This document shows, piece after piece, positions 46,461 through 54,574 of a DNA stretch of 64,000 nt (positions are counted from its first letter, which is position 1; each line of letters starts with the position of its first letter). Below the pieces are notes generated by a model. That model saw only the letters and a list, made by a program, of their open reading frames with translations. It was not told the DNA's origin and did no database searches. The stretch covers positions 2,781,906 to 2,845,905 of the forward strand of contig NZ_CP034072.1 of assembly GCF_003855255.1 (NCBI RefSeq). The letters are read 5' to 3'. The stretch comes from Mycolicibacterium nivoides. GTDB taxonomy: Bacteria > Actinomycetota > Actinomycetes > Mycobacteriales > Mycobacteriaceae. The position numbers and the translations under genes were made by a program.

Positions 46461-46757
46461 ATGAGACGTGTGATTGCGCCTCTTTTCGCAGCGGTGGCTA
46501 CCGCGCTCGCCTTGGCCGCCACGGCCAACGCGATCCCAGACCAGGGCACGCCGGAATTCGACAACTACATGCAGGGCCTGGACCGCAACGGCTTCCACCT
46601 GAATCCCGATACCGCGTGGCGCGTCGCCCACCAGGCTTGCCAGGGCGGCATACCCGGATACATCAGTTGGGAACTGGCTGCGCAGGGCGTTTTCGGCCCC
46701 GGTTCGGAGCAGCGGGTGTACGACGTGGCCAGAAAGTACGCCTGCCCCGTTCAATAG
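46461..46757 (+). CDS. DUF732-family exported protein
   Basis: The 98-residue product has a signal peptide (MRRVIAPLFAAVATALALAA, cleavage after ANA) and a compact alpha-helical DUF732 domain (FDNYMQGLDRNGFHLNPDTA, VAHQACQGGIPGYISWELAA) with a conserved Cys pair (QAC and YAC). The second ATG was chosen because GGAG lies 6 bases upstream. DUF732 proteins are numerous in mycobacteria and poorly understood. It is followed 22 bp later by the LytS-type kinase, but a functional link is not clear. Confidence 0.88.
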   Translation: MRRVIAPLFAAVATALALAATANAIPDQGTPEFDNYMQGLDRNGFHLNPDTAWRVAHQACQGGIPGYISWELAAQGVFGPGSEQRVYDVARKYACPVQ

Positions 46758-46779
46758 CCGGTTTAGAGTTGGCCGCACG

Positions 46780-47979
46780 ATGTCCGGCGAGGTTGCAGTC
46801 GCGCTGGCCCTGGCGCTGATCCTGGCGGCGGTCGCCGCTGTCGTGGTGGTGCGCACCCGAAAGGTGGTGGCTACCCCCACCGAGCGTGCCGTGCACGCCG
46901 CGCTGCACACCGCGGCCCAGGCGGCCCGCGCCCTGCGCCAAGGCCTGGACACCGAATCCGCGCAGACCGCCGCGCCCTACCTGCGTGAGTTGACCGGCAC
47001 CGCGGGGCTGGCGCTGTTCGACGACGACGCCGCCCTGCTGGCCCGCGACCAGGAGGACGACGCGATCTGGCAGTCCGACACCGTCGACGTCTGCGCCGAC
47101 ACCGCACGGGAGTCGATCAGCGCCGGGCGCCGCGTACTGCGAACGGCACGCTCGACGGCTGTCGTGGCCCAGCCGCTGCTGACCGAGGGCGGTGAGGTGC
47201 TCGGTGCGCTCGTCGTGCTGGCCCCGGCCAGCCCCGGCCCGGGCATGCTGGGGGCGGTCGGCGAAGTGGCGCGCTATGCGGCCAGCCAGATCGAGTTGGC
47301 CGAGCTCGACGCGTCGCGCGCCCGGCTGGACCGGGCCGAGGTGCTGGCGCTGCGCGCCCAGATCAGCCCGCACTTCATCTACAACGCGCTCAACACCATT
47401 GCGTCGTTCGTCCGCACCGACCCCGACCGGGCCCGTGAACTGATCCTGGAATTCGCCGACTTCACCCGCTATTCGTTCCGCGCGGCCGGGCAGTACACCA
47501 CGCTGGCCGACGAACTGCGCAACATCGACCGCTATCTCACCCTGGAACGGGCCCGGTTCGGCGCCAACCTTCGGGTGCGGCTGCAGGTGGCCCCCGAGGT
47601 ACTCAACGTCGTGGTGCCGTTTCTCGCACTACAACCGTTGGTGGAGAACGCGGTGCGGCACGGGCTGGCCGGCAGCGGCGGCGGATCCGTGGAGATCGTC
47701 GCGCGCGACGCGGGCGCCGAATGCGTCATCACCGTCGAGGACGACGGCGCGGGCATGGATCCCGAGAGGCTGCGTGCCGGGCCGGGCGACGCACTGGCCG
47801 ACCGCACCGGCGAATCCGCCCACGTCGGGCTGACCAATGTGGACCATCGGCTGCGCGCGGCATTCGGCAACGACTACGGTCTTGTGGTCGAGACAGCGGT
47901 CGGCGCGGGCACGAAAGTGGTGATGCGCGTGCCGAAGTTCCGCTCAGGAGTCCGAGCCGGCGGAGGTGCTTTCAGGTGA
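46780..47979 (+). CDS. LytS/YehU-type sensor histidine kinase
   Basis: This 399-residue kinase has one N-terminal transmembrane helix (VALALALILAAVAAVVVV), a GAF-like sensor region (residues about 55-175), and a His_kinase domain with ALRAQISPHFIYNALNTIAS (acceptor His198). The HATPase domain shows LQPLVENAVRHGL and VEDDGAGMDP. Unlike classic LytS it lacks a 5TM-5TMR domain. It overlaps the LytTR regulator at a GTGA junction. The neighbouring symporters suggest that it senses a carboxylate such as acetate or pyruvate, by analogy with BtsS and YpdA of E. coli. Confidence 0.92.
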   Translation: MSGEVAVALALALILAAVAAVVVVRTRKVVATPTERAVHAALHTAAQAARALRQGLDTESAQTAAPYLRELTGTAGLALFDDDAALLARDQEDDAIWQSDTVDVCADTARESISAGRRVLRTARSTAVVAQPLLTEGGEVLGALVVLAPASPGPGMLGAVGEVARYAASQIELAELDASRARLDRAEVLALRAQISPHFIYNALNTIASFVRTDPDRARELILEFADFTRYSFRAAGQYTTLADELRNIDRYLTLERARFGANLRVRLQVAPEVLNVVVPFLALQPLVENAVRHGLAGSGGGSVEIVARDAGAECVITVEDDGAGMDPERLRAGPGDALADRTGESAHVGLTNVDHRLRAAFGNDYGLVVETAVGAGTKVVMRVPKFRSGVRAGGGAFR

Positions 47980-48773
47980 GTGCCAACCTGACAGTGCTCG
48001 CCGTCGACGACGAGGCACCCGCACTCGACGAGCTGGCCTACCTGCTGGGCCGGCACCCCGACATCGGCGAGGTGCACACCGCGTCCGACGCCACCTCGGC
48101 GCTGCGCGAACTCAACCAGCACACCATCGACGCGGTGTTCCTCGACATCAACATGCCCGGACTGTCCGGTATCGAATTGGCCGGTGTCCTCACCAATTAC
48201 ACCAACCGGCCCGCCGTGGTGTTCGTGACTGCCCACGAGGACAAGGCGGTGGCCGCGTTCGACGTCGGCGCCGTCGATTATCTGCTCAAACCCATCCGGC
48301 AGGACCGCCTGGACGAGGCCGTGCGCCGGGTCGCGGCGGGCATTCCGAAAGCCTCGACCGAAACGGCCGGGCCCGCCCAGCCCGAGGACCAGGACTGGGA
48401 CGTGGTCCCCGCCGAATTGGGCGGCATCACCCACCTGGTGCCGCGCGACAGCATCGGCTGGGTCGAGGCCGAGGGTGACTACGCCCGGCTGCACTCCGCC
48501 ACCGGAGCACACCTGGTGCGAATACCCTTGAGCACCTTGGAGACCCGCTGGCGCGACCACGGATTCCAGCGCATCCACCGCTCCTATCTGGTGTCGCTGC
48601 GGCAGGTCACCGGACTCCGCACGGCCGACGGTGCGGTGCTGGTTCGGTTGCGCGCCAACGGGACTTCGCCCGCGGTCGAGCTGCCCGTCAGCCGGCGCCA
48701 AGCCCGTGAACTGCGAGACCGGCTGGTCCGGGATCCGATGCGGTCCCTCAAACCCGCGGGCAACGATGAGTGA
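47976..48773 (+). CDS. LytTR-family response regulator
   Basis: The 265-residue product has a receiver domain (VDDEAPALDELAYLL; phospho-acceptor Asp57 in AVFLDINMPGLSG; VTAHEDKAVAAFDVGAVDYL with conserved Lys in LLKP) and a C-terminal LytTR DNA-binding domain (RIPLSTLETRWRDHGFQRIH, then RSYLVSLRQVTGL). The GTG at 47976 overlaps the kinase stop. LytTR regulators bind pairs of short direct repeats upstream of target transporters. The downstream gene overlaps it by 8 bp, so the transporter genes are probably both co-transcribed with it and under its control. Confidence 0.93.
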   Translation: MSANLTVLAVDDEAPALDELAYLLGRHPDIGEVHTASDATSALRELNQHTIDAVFLDINMPGLSGIELAGVLTNYTNRPAVVFVTAHEDKAVAAFDVGAVDYLLKPIRQDRLDEAVRRVAAGIPKASTETAGPAQPEDQDWDVVPAELGGITHLVPRDSIGWVEAEGDYARLHSATGAHLVRIPLSTLETRWRDHGFQRIHRSYLVSLRQVTGLRTADGAVLVRLRANGTSPAVELPVSRRQARELRDRLVRDPMRSLKPAGNDE

Positions 48774-49140
48774 CCGGCCCGCTCCACAACGTGAGCGCGT
48801 GGTCCTCGCCCACCGCCGCGGCACCCGCATGGTGCGCACCCGCATCGAGGTGCAGGAACAGACCCAGGTGGGCGACGCGCTGGTGCGCGGCCTGGTGCGG
48901 ACCCAGCTCGGCCTCGCCCTGCGCCTGGCCCTCGTCGTCGTCACTGTGGTGGTGGCACTGGTTTTGCTCAATTCCGCCGTGCCGGATCTGGCCGCGCTCA
49001 CCGTGTTCGGCATCCGGCTCAACTGGCTGATCCTGGCCGGGGTGCTCTACCCGCTGCTGTACGGCGTGGGACGGCTGTATGTGCGGCTGGCCGAACAGGG
49101 CGAGCGGGACTTCGTCCGGGTCGTCGACAGCGAACCATGA
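48766..49140 (+). CDS. Two-helix membrane partner of the symporter
   Basis: The 124-residue product has a basic N-terminal half (RERVVLAHRRGTRMVRTRIE) and two transmembrane helices (ALRLALVVVTVVVALVLLNS; LNWLILAGVLYPLLYGVGRL). Its place and shape match the small DUF485-like subunits that accompany acetate-type symporters, though the sequence differs from the DUF485 protein at 51016. It overlaps both the regulator (8 bp) and the symporter (4 bp), a sign of tight stoichiometry. Confidence 0.75.
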   Translation: MSDRPAPQRERVVLAHRRGTRMVRTRIEVQEQTQVGDALVRGLVRTQLGLALRLALVVVTVVVALVLLNSAVPDLAALTVFGIRLNWLILAGVLYPLLYGVGRLYVRLAEQGERDFVRVVDSEP

Positions 49141-50867
49141 CCGGCGCACCGCTGACCGCCGCCGCCCTGCTGGCCTCCGTGGTCGCCACCATCGCGATCG
49201 GGGCCTACGGAGTCCGGTTGTCGCGCACCACCTCCGACTTCCTGGTGGCCTCACGCAGCGTCGGACCGCAGTGGAATGCCGCCGCGATCTCGGGTGAATA
49301 CCTGTCCGCTGCTTCCTTTCTCGGGGTAGCCGGGCTGATCGCGAAGTACGGGGCCGACGCACTGTGGTACCCGGTCGGTTTCACCGCGGGTTATCTGGGC
49401 GTGCTGTTGTTCGTGGCAGCACCCCTGCGCCGCTCGGGGGCCTACACCGTTCCCGACTTCGCCGAATTCCGGCTCGGCTCGGCGCGGCTGCGCAAGGTGG
49501 CGATGCTCGTCGTCGTGATGATCTGCCTCTTCTATCTGGCCCCGCAGTATCAGGGGGCCGGGCTCGCCCTGAAAACACTTCTGGGCGTTCCGGTCTGGGT
49601 CGGGCCGCTGCTGGTCGCCGCGATCGTCATCACCAATGTGGTGGCCGGCGGCATGCGGTCGATCACGTTCGTGCAGGCGTTTCAGTACTGGCTCAAACTC
49701 ACGGCCGTCGCGGTCCCCGCGCTGGCGCTGCTCGGGTTGTTCGTCGGCGACCGCGGCGAACTGGGCGGCCCGCTGCCGCCGACCGTGCAGCAGCAGACCA
49801 CCGTGCAGATCGACACCGACGTCATGGTCCAGGTGATCGAACCGGCCGGCATCACCGTGACCGGCGATCTCGACGGCCGCCACGTCGAGTCGGCCAGGAT
49901 CACCGCGCCCGGGCAACACACCCTCGGCGCGGGCACCACGCTGACGCTGGCCGCAGGCGCTGCCACACCCGTGGTGGCCGGCACCCCGGGCACCGGCAGC
50001 GAGTGGATCGCCTCGGGCGGCGGCCTGGGCGGCGGACATCCGCTCTATCAGGTGTTGTCCATCATCGTCGCGACGTTCCTGGGCACCATGGGCCTGCCCC
50101 ATGTGCTGGTGCGCTTCTACACCAATCCCGACGGGCGGGCGGCCCGGCGCACCGCGCTCGCGGTGGTGGCACTGCTGTCGGTGTTCTACTTCTTCCCGAT
50201 CCTGCTCGGGGTGTTCTCCCGGTTGTATGTCCCACAGCTGCTGATCACCGGAACTGCGGACGCCGCAGTGCTTTTGGCGCCGGGCGCCGCATTCGGCGGA
50301 ATCGGCGGCCAACTGCTGGCCGCACTCGTGGCCGCCGGTGCGATCGCGGCATTCCTGGCCACCTCGTCGGGGCTGCTGGTCAGCATCGCCGGCGCCCTGG
50401 CCACAGACGTGCTGCGCGGCCGGGTGCGCGATTTCCGGATCGCCGCGGTGGTCGGCGGACTGATCCCGATTCCGTTGTCGCTGATGGTGTCCGGGCTGGA
50501 GCTGTCCCGCAGCGTCGGACTGGCCTTCGCCGTCGCGGCGTCCACGCTGTGCCCGCTGCTGGTGCTCGGGATCTGGTGGCGCGGCCTGACGGTCGTCGGC
50601 GCCGCGTGCGGGCTCGTGGTGGGCGGGTGCGTGTGCGGCGGCGCGGTGCTCGTGGCGATCACCGGCGGCGTGGACGATGCCGTGCTCGGCGGCTGGCCCG
50701 CGGTGATGGTGGGCTACCCGGCGGCGGTCAGTGTGCCGATCGCCTTCCTCACGATGATCATCGTCAGCTTGTTCACGCGGCCCACCCCCGGCGTCGCGCA
50801 GATCTTCGCGCGCATGCACGTGCCGGAGCGCCTCGGCCTGGGTGTCGAACGCGTACCCACCGGCTGA
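49137..50867 (+). CDS. Solute:sodium symporter with an inserted extracytoplasmic domain
   Basis: This 576-residue SSS-family transporter (ActP/MctC-like) has about 13 helices. Family motifs include DFLVASRSVGPQWNAAAISG, EYLSAASFLGVAGLIAKYGA and the symporter segment LPHVLVRFYTNPDGRAARRT. Residues about 204-300 form a beta-rich, Gly/Thr-rich insert (VQQQTTVQIDTDVMVQVIEP, RITAPGQHTLGAGTTLTLAA) between helices that the second symporter in this cluster has only in much shorter form. Likely substrates are acetate, pyruvate or other monocarboxylates. Confidence 0.88.
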   Translation: MTGAPLTAAALLASVVATIAIGAYGVRLSRTTSDFLVASRSVGPQWNAAAISGEYLSAASFLGVAGLIAKYGADALWYPVGFTAGYLGVLLFVAAPLRRSGAYTVPDFAEFRLGSARLRKVAMLVVVMICLFYLAPQYQGAGLALKTLLGVPVWVGPLLVAAIVITNVVAGGMRSITFVQAFQYWLKLTAVAVPALALLGLFVGDRGELGGPLPPTVQQQTTVQIDTDVMVQVIEPAGITVTGDLDGRHVESARITAPGQHTLGAGTTLTLAAGAATPVVAGTPGTGSEWIASGGGLGGGHPLYQVLSIIVATFLGTMGLPHVLVRFYTNPDGRAARRTALAVVALLSVFYFFPILLGVFSRLYVPQLLITGTADAAVLLAPGAAFGGIGGQLLAALVAAGAIAAFLATSSGLLVSIAGALATDVLRGRVRDFRIAAVVGGLIPIPLSLMVSGLELSRSVGLAFAVAASTLCPLLVLGIWWRGLTVVGAACGLVVGGCVCGGAVLVAITGGVDDAVLGGWPAVMVGYPAAVSVPIAFLTMIIVSLFTRPTPGVAQIFARMHVPERLGLGVERVPTG

Positions 50868-51015
50868 CCGCCTGCCGCTCAGCCCCGGCGACCGACCGTT
50901 CAGCGCAACGATGGCCGAATTCGGCGTATCGACGGTGATACCGCTCCTGTGTGACCCACCTCTCAATTAGGTTCAGTGCCCAACCCCACGCACAGCCAAC
51001 TGTCAGGAGCGCTCG

Positions 51016-51366
51016 GTGCCCGAAATCGACCTTCCCGAGAGGGTTGCCCCCACCGGGGAGCAGTTCCTCGCCATGCAGGCAAGTCCCGAATTCCAGGAGC
51101 TGCGTTCCAGACTGCGCCGCTTCGTCTTTCCCATGACCGCGTTCTTCCTGCTCTGGTACGCCCTCTACGTCGCCCTCGGCGCGTTCGCCCACGACTTCAT
51201 GGCCATCCGGGTGTTCGGCAACGTCAACGTCGGCCTGCTGATCGGGTTGGGCCAGTTCCTGACCACGTTCCTGATCACCGGTCTGTACGTGCGCTTCGCC
51301 AACCGGGAACTCGACCCGCGAGCCACCGCCATCCGCGAAGAACTGGAACCGGAGGGCACAGTCTGA
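51016..51366 (+). CDS. DUF485 membrane protein, symporter subunit
   Basis: This 116-residue DUF485 protein has two transmembrane helices (FPMTAFFLLWYALYVALGAF; VGLLIGLGQFLTTFLITGLY) and the family motif FQELRSRLRRFVFPMTAFFL. DUF485 genes regularly precede ActP-like acetate symporters. The start is a GTG at 51016. The TGA stop overlaps the ATG of the symporter gene (TGATG), indicating translational coupling. A 148-bp gap separates it from the first symporter gene. Confidence 0.93.
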   Translation: MPEIDLPERVAPTGEQFLAMQASPEFQELRSRLRRFVFPMTAFFLLWYALYVALGAFAHDFMAIRVFGNVNVGLLIGLGQFLTTFLITGLYVRFANRELDPRATAIREELEPEGTV

Positions 51367-52997
51367 TGTCGACCGCGTATCTCGCCGCCGAGACCGTCGG
51401 CAACCCCGTCGCCAACATCGGCATCTTCAGCGTCTTCGTCGTCGTCACGATGATCGTGGTGATCAAGGCCAGTAAGCGCAATGCCACCGCCGACGAGTTC
51501 TTCACCGGTGGCCGCGGCTTCTCCGGCCCGCAGAACGGCATCGCCATCGCCGGCGACTACCTGTCGGCGGCCAGCTTCCTCGGCATCGCCGGCGCCATCG
51601 CCGTCTACGGCTATGACGGCTTCCTCTACTCCATCGGATTCCTGGTGGCCTGGCTGGTGGCCCTGCTGCTGGTGGCCGAATTGCTGCGCAACACCGGCAA
51701 ATTCACCATGGCCGACGTGCTGAGCTTCCGGCTCAAGCAGCGGCCGGTGCGACTGGCCGCTGCCATCTCGACGCTGACGGTGTCGCTGTTCTACCTACTG
51801 GCGCAGATGGCCGGGGCCGGCGGCCTGGTGGCCCTGCTGCTCGACGTCAACAGCCGGGCCGGGCAGTCGATCGTGATCGCCGTCGTCGGCATCCTGATGA
51901 TCGTCTACGTTCTGGTCGGCGGCATGAAGGGCACCACGTGGGTGCAGATCATCAAGGCCGTGCTGCTGATCGCCGGCGCCGCACTGATGACCGTGATGGT
52001 GCTGAGCAAGTTCGGGCTTAACTTCTCCGAAATCCTGGGCTCGGCGCAATCGGCCATCTCCGAGGCCACCACCAAGGGCGTGTCCGGCCGGGACGTGCTG
52101 GCCCCGGGCGCGCAGTACGGCGGATCGCTCACCTCGCAGATCAACTTCATCTCGCTGGCGCTGGCGTTGGTGCTCGGCACCGCGGGCCTGCCGCACGTGC
52201 TGATGCGCTTCTACACCGTGCCGACCGCGAAAGAGGCTCGGCGGTCGGTGGTCTGGGCGATCGCGCTGATCGGTGCCTTCTACCTGTTCACCCTGGTGCT
52301 CGGATACGGAGCGGCCGCCCTGGTCGGTCCGGACCGGATTCTCGGGGCGGCCGGCGGGGTGAACTCCGCGGCCCCGCTGCTGGCGTTCGAACTCGGCGGG
52401 GTGATCCTGCTCGGGGTCATCTCCGCGGTGGCGTTCGCGACGATCCTTGCGGTCGTGGCCGGCCTGACCATCACGGCGTCGGCCTCGTTCGCCCACGACA
52501 TCTATGCCTCTGTGCTCAAGTCGCACAAGGTGACCGAGGACGAGCAGGTGCGGGTCTCGCGTATCACCGCGGTCGTGCTGGGCGTGTTCGCGATCGGGCT
52601 GGGCATCCTCGCCAACGGTCAGAACGTGGCGTTCCTGGTCGCGCTGGCATTCGCCGTGGCGGCCGCGGCCAACCTGCCGACGATCCTGTACTCGCTGTAC
52701 TGGAAGCGGTTCAACACCCGCGGCGCACTGTGGAGCATGTACGGCGGTCTGATCTCGACCATCGTGCTGATCGTGTTCTCCCCCGCCGTGTCGGGCAGCA
52801 AGACCGCGATGATCCCCGGCGCGGACTTCGCCTACTTCCCGCTGGCCAATCCGGGCATCGTTTCCATTCCGCTGGCGTTCGCGCTCGGCATCATCGGCAC
52901 GCTCACCTCGCGCGACACCGGGGACCCGGAGCTCAACGCCGAGATGGAAGTGCGGTCGCTGACCGGAGTGGGGGCCGAGAAGGCGGTCGCGCACTAA
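51366..52997 (+). CDS. ActP-like cation:monocarboxylate symporter
   Basis: The 543-residue SSS-family transporter has about 13 helices: KASKRNATADEFFTGGRGFS, GIAIAGDYLSAASFLGIAGA, the sodium-site region and GTAGLPHVLMRFYTVPTAKE. It is closer to E. coli ActP and Corynebacterium MctC than the first symporter. Members import acetate, pyruvate or propionate with Na+ or H+. The ATG overlaps the DUF485 stop. Two such transporters in one cluster with a LytS/LytTR system suggest uptake of related carboxylates at different affinities. Confidence 0.92.
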   Translation: MSTAYLAAETVGNPVANIGIFSVFVVVTMIVVIKASKRNATADEFFTGGRGFSGPQNGIAIAGDYLSAASFLGIAGAIAVYGYDGFLYSIGFLVAWLVALLLVAELLRNTGKFTMADVLSFRLKQRPVRLAAAISTLTVSLFYLLAQMAGAGGLVALLLDVNSRAGQSIVIAVVGILMIVYVLVGGMKGTTWVQIIKAVLLIAGAALMTVMVLSKFGLNFSEILGSAQSAISEATTKGVSGRDVLAPGAQYGGSLTSQINFISLALALVLGTAGLPHVLMRFYTVPTAKEARRSVVWAIALIGAFYLFTLVLGYGAAALVGPDRILGAAGGVNSAAPLLAFELGGVILLGVISAVAFATILAVVAGLTITASASFAHDIYASVLKSHKVTEDEQVRVSRITAVVLGVFAIGLGILANGQNVAFLVALAFAVAAAANLPTILYSLYWKRFNTRGALWSMYGGLISTIVLIVFSPAVSGSKTAMIPGADFAYFPLANPGIVSIPLAFALGIIGTLTSRDTGDPELNAEMEVRSLTGVGAEKAVAH

Positions 52998-53038
52998 GGC
53001 AGGGAAGCTCAAGCGCCCCCGGGACGTTTCAATGGCAC

Positions 53039-54247
53039 ATGCCCAACTTCCGGGGGCGCTATGCCTTCGCCCTGCTCGCATACGCGTTTCTGGCCATCAT
53101 GCTGGGCACCACACTGCCCACCCCGATGTATGCGCTCTACGCCGACCGCATGCACTTCGCGGTGCTGACCACCACGGTCATCTATGCCACCTACGCCGGC
53201 GGGGTGCTGTTCGCACTGCTGGTGTTCGGCCGCTGGTCCGATGCGATCGGCCGGCGGCCGGTACTGCTGGCCAGCGTGGTGGCCGCGCTGGCCAGTGCAG
53301 GGGTGTTCCTGATCGCCGACTCGGTCCCGGTGCTGCTGATCGGCCGGGTGCTGTCCGGGATATCGGCGGGGTTGTTCACCGGGGCGGGCACCGTTGCGGT
53401 GATCGAGGCTGCCCCAGCCACGTGGCGGTCGCGCGCCGCGGCGGTCGCCACCGTCGCCAACATCGGTGGCCTCGGCGCCGGGCCGCTGCTGGCGGGCCTG
53501 CTGGTCGAGTACGCACCGCAGCCGCTGCTCCTGCCGTTCGTCGTGCATATCGTGCTGGCCGTCCTGGCCGGCATCGCGCTGCTGATCGTGCCGGAAACCT
53601 CCAGCCGGGCCGGGCGTATCGGACTGCAGCGGCTGTCGGTGCCGACCGAGGTCCGCAGGGTCTTCATCATCGCGGCGCTGGCCGCATTCGCCGGATTCAC
53701 CGTCACCGGCCTGTACACAGCGGTGGCGCCGTCGTTCCTGTCCAACGTCATCGGGATCACCAACCACGCGGTGGCCGGCGCGATGGCATGGTCGATCTTC
53801 GCGGCGTCGGCGGTGGCCCAGATCTTCGCGACCCGGATCCCACCTCAGCGGGCGGTGGCGGTGGGTTGCGCGATCCTCGTCGTCGGCATGGTCATTCTGG
53901 CTGCGGCACTGTATTTCTCGTCGCTACCCGGTTTGATCGCGGCCGCGGTGGTGTCTGGCGCCGGGCAGGGCATCAGCTTCAGCCGCGGGCTCGCCGCCGT
54001 TGCCGAGCAGGCACCCGCCGAACGCCGTGCCGAAGTCAGTTCGGCGTATTTCGTCGTGGCATACGTGGCCCTGTCGATGCCCGTGGTCGGCGTCGGATTC
54101 GCCGCCCGGGACTGGGGATTGCGCACCGCCGGGATCACCTTCGCGATCGCGGTCGCGGTACTCGCCGCGGGCTGCCTGGCTGCCATCCTGGTCGAGGAGG
54201 CCCGGCAAGACCGGAGCGCGGACGCGAAGTTGAGTGCATCTACCTAA
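53039..54247 (+). CDS. MFS transporter (drug/metabolite exporter type)
   Basis: This 402-residue major facilitator has 12 helices. The loop 2-3 motif is GRWSDAIGRRPVLLAS, and the helix-4/5 region is GRVLSGISAGLFTGAGTVAV. The second half repeats the fold (AAVAEQAPAERRAEVSSAYF). It resembles DHA1-type exporters of drugs or metabolites. The ATG at 53039 gives MPNFRGRYAFALLAYAF; no strong Shine-Dalgarno is seen. It follows the symporter gene by 41 bp but is probably a separate function. Confidence 0.88.
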   Translation: MPNFRGRYAFALLAYAFLAIMLGTTLPTPMYALYADRMHFAVLTTTVIYATYAGGVLFALLVFGRWSDAIGRRPVLLASVVAALASAGVFLIADSVPVLLIGRVLSGISAGLFTGAGTVAVIEAAPATWRSRAAAVATVANIGGLGAGPLLAGLLVEYAPQPLLLPFVVHIVLAVLAGIALLIVPETSSRAGRIGLQRLSVPTEVRRVFIIAALAAFAGFTVTGLYTAVAPSFLSNVIGITNHAVAGAMAWSIFAASAVAQIFATRIPPQRAVAVGCAILVVGMVILAAALYFSSLPGLIAAAVVSGAGQGISFSRGLAAVAEQAPAERRAEVSSAYFVVAYVALSMPVVGVGFAARDWGLRTAGITFAIAVAVLAAGCLAAILVEEARQDRSADAKLSAST

Positions 54248-54574
54248 AGCATGTCGAACAACTCGGTTGAGTGTTCGGCACCGCCCTTCTCGGGCGTCCG
54301 TTGGTTCAGGCCGCAGGTGCGGTGTGAACGTCGGTTCCCGCGTCATCCGAGCTGGTTTCACCAACACACGTCCGGTGTCGGTCAGCGCTTGGGGGGTCGA
54401 AGAAACCCAACGGTTCGATCTGTCACTGCCGACGCACTGACCTCCACTAGGGAACGACCCGTGGCCGACCACGAACGCTTCGTCCACCTCAACCAAATCA
54501 CCCTGCTAATTCAGCGAAGAATCCCGTATTTCTACCTAGGGACTACGTGGCCGCTGGGCCATAGCGTTTCTGCC
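54248..54574. other. 327-bp gap with a probable leaderless promoter
   Basis: I see no gene. TAGCGT (54562-54567) is 7 bases from the acyltransferase ATG, which has no Shine-Dalgarno, so a leaderless mRNA is likely. Nothing else of note was found in the gap. Confidence 0.45.

Noticed and set aside
49251..50966. 571-codon open frame antisense to the first symporter
   Set aside because: Its product is a low-complexity His/Arg/Gln/Gly-rich sequence, as expected from the complement of a high-GC gene, while the plus-strand frame has clear SSS motifs.
51795..53081. 428-codon open frame antisense to the ActP-like gene
   Set aside because: It has no recognisable motif and a composition typical of antisense frames in GC-rich genes.
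53032..54270. Alternative frame across the MFS gene starting at an ATG at 53032
   Set aside because: The product is Arg/Gly-rich without transmembrane helices, whereas the frame from 53039 shows a full MFS pattern.
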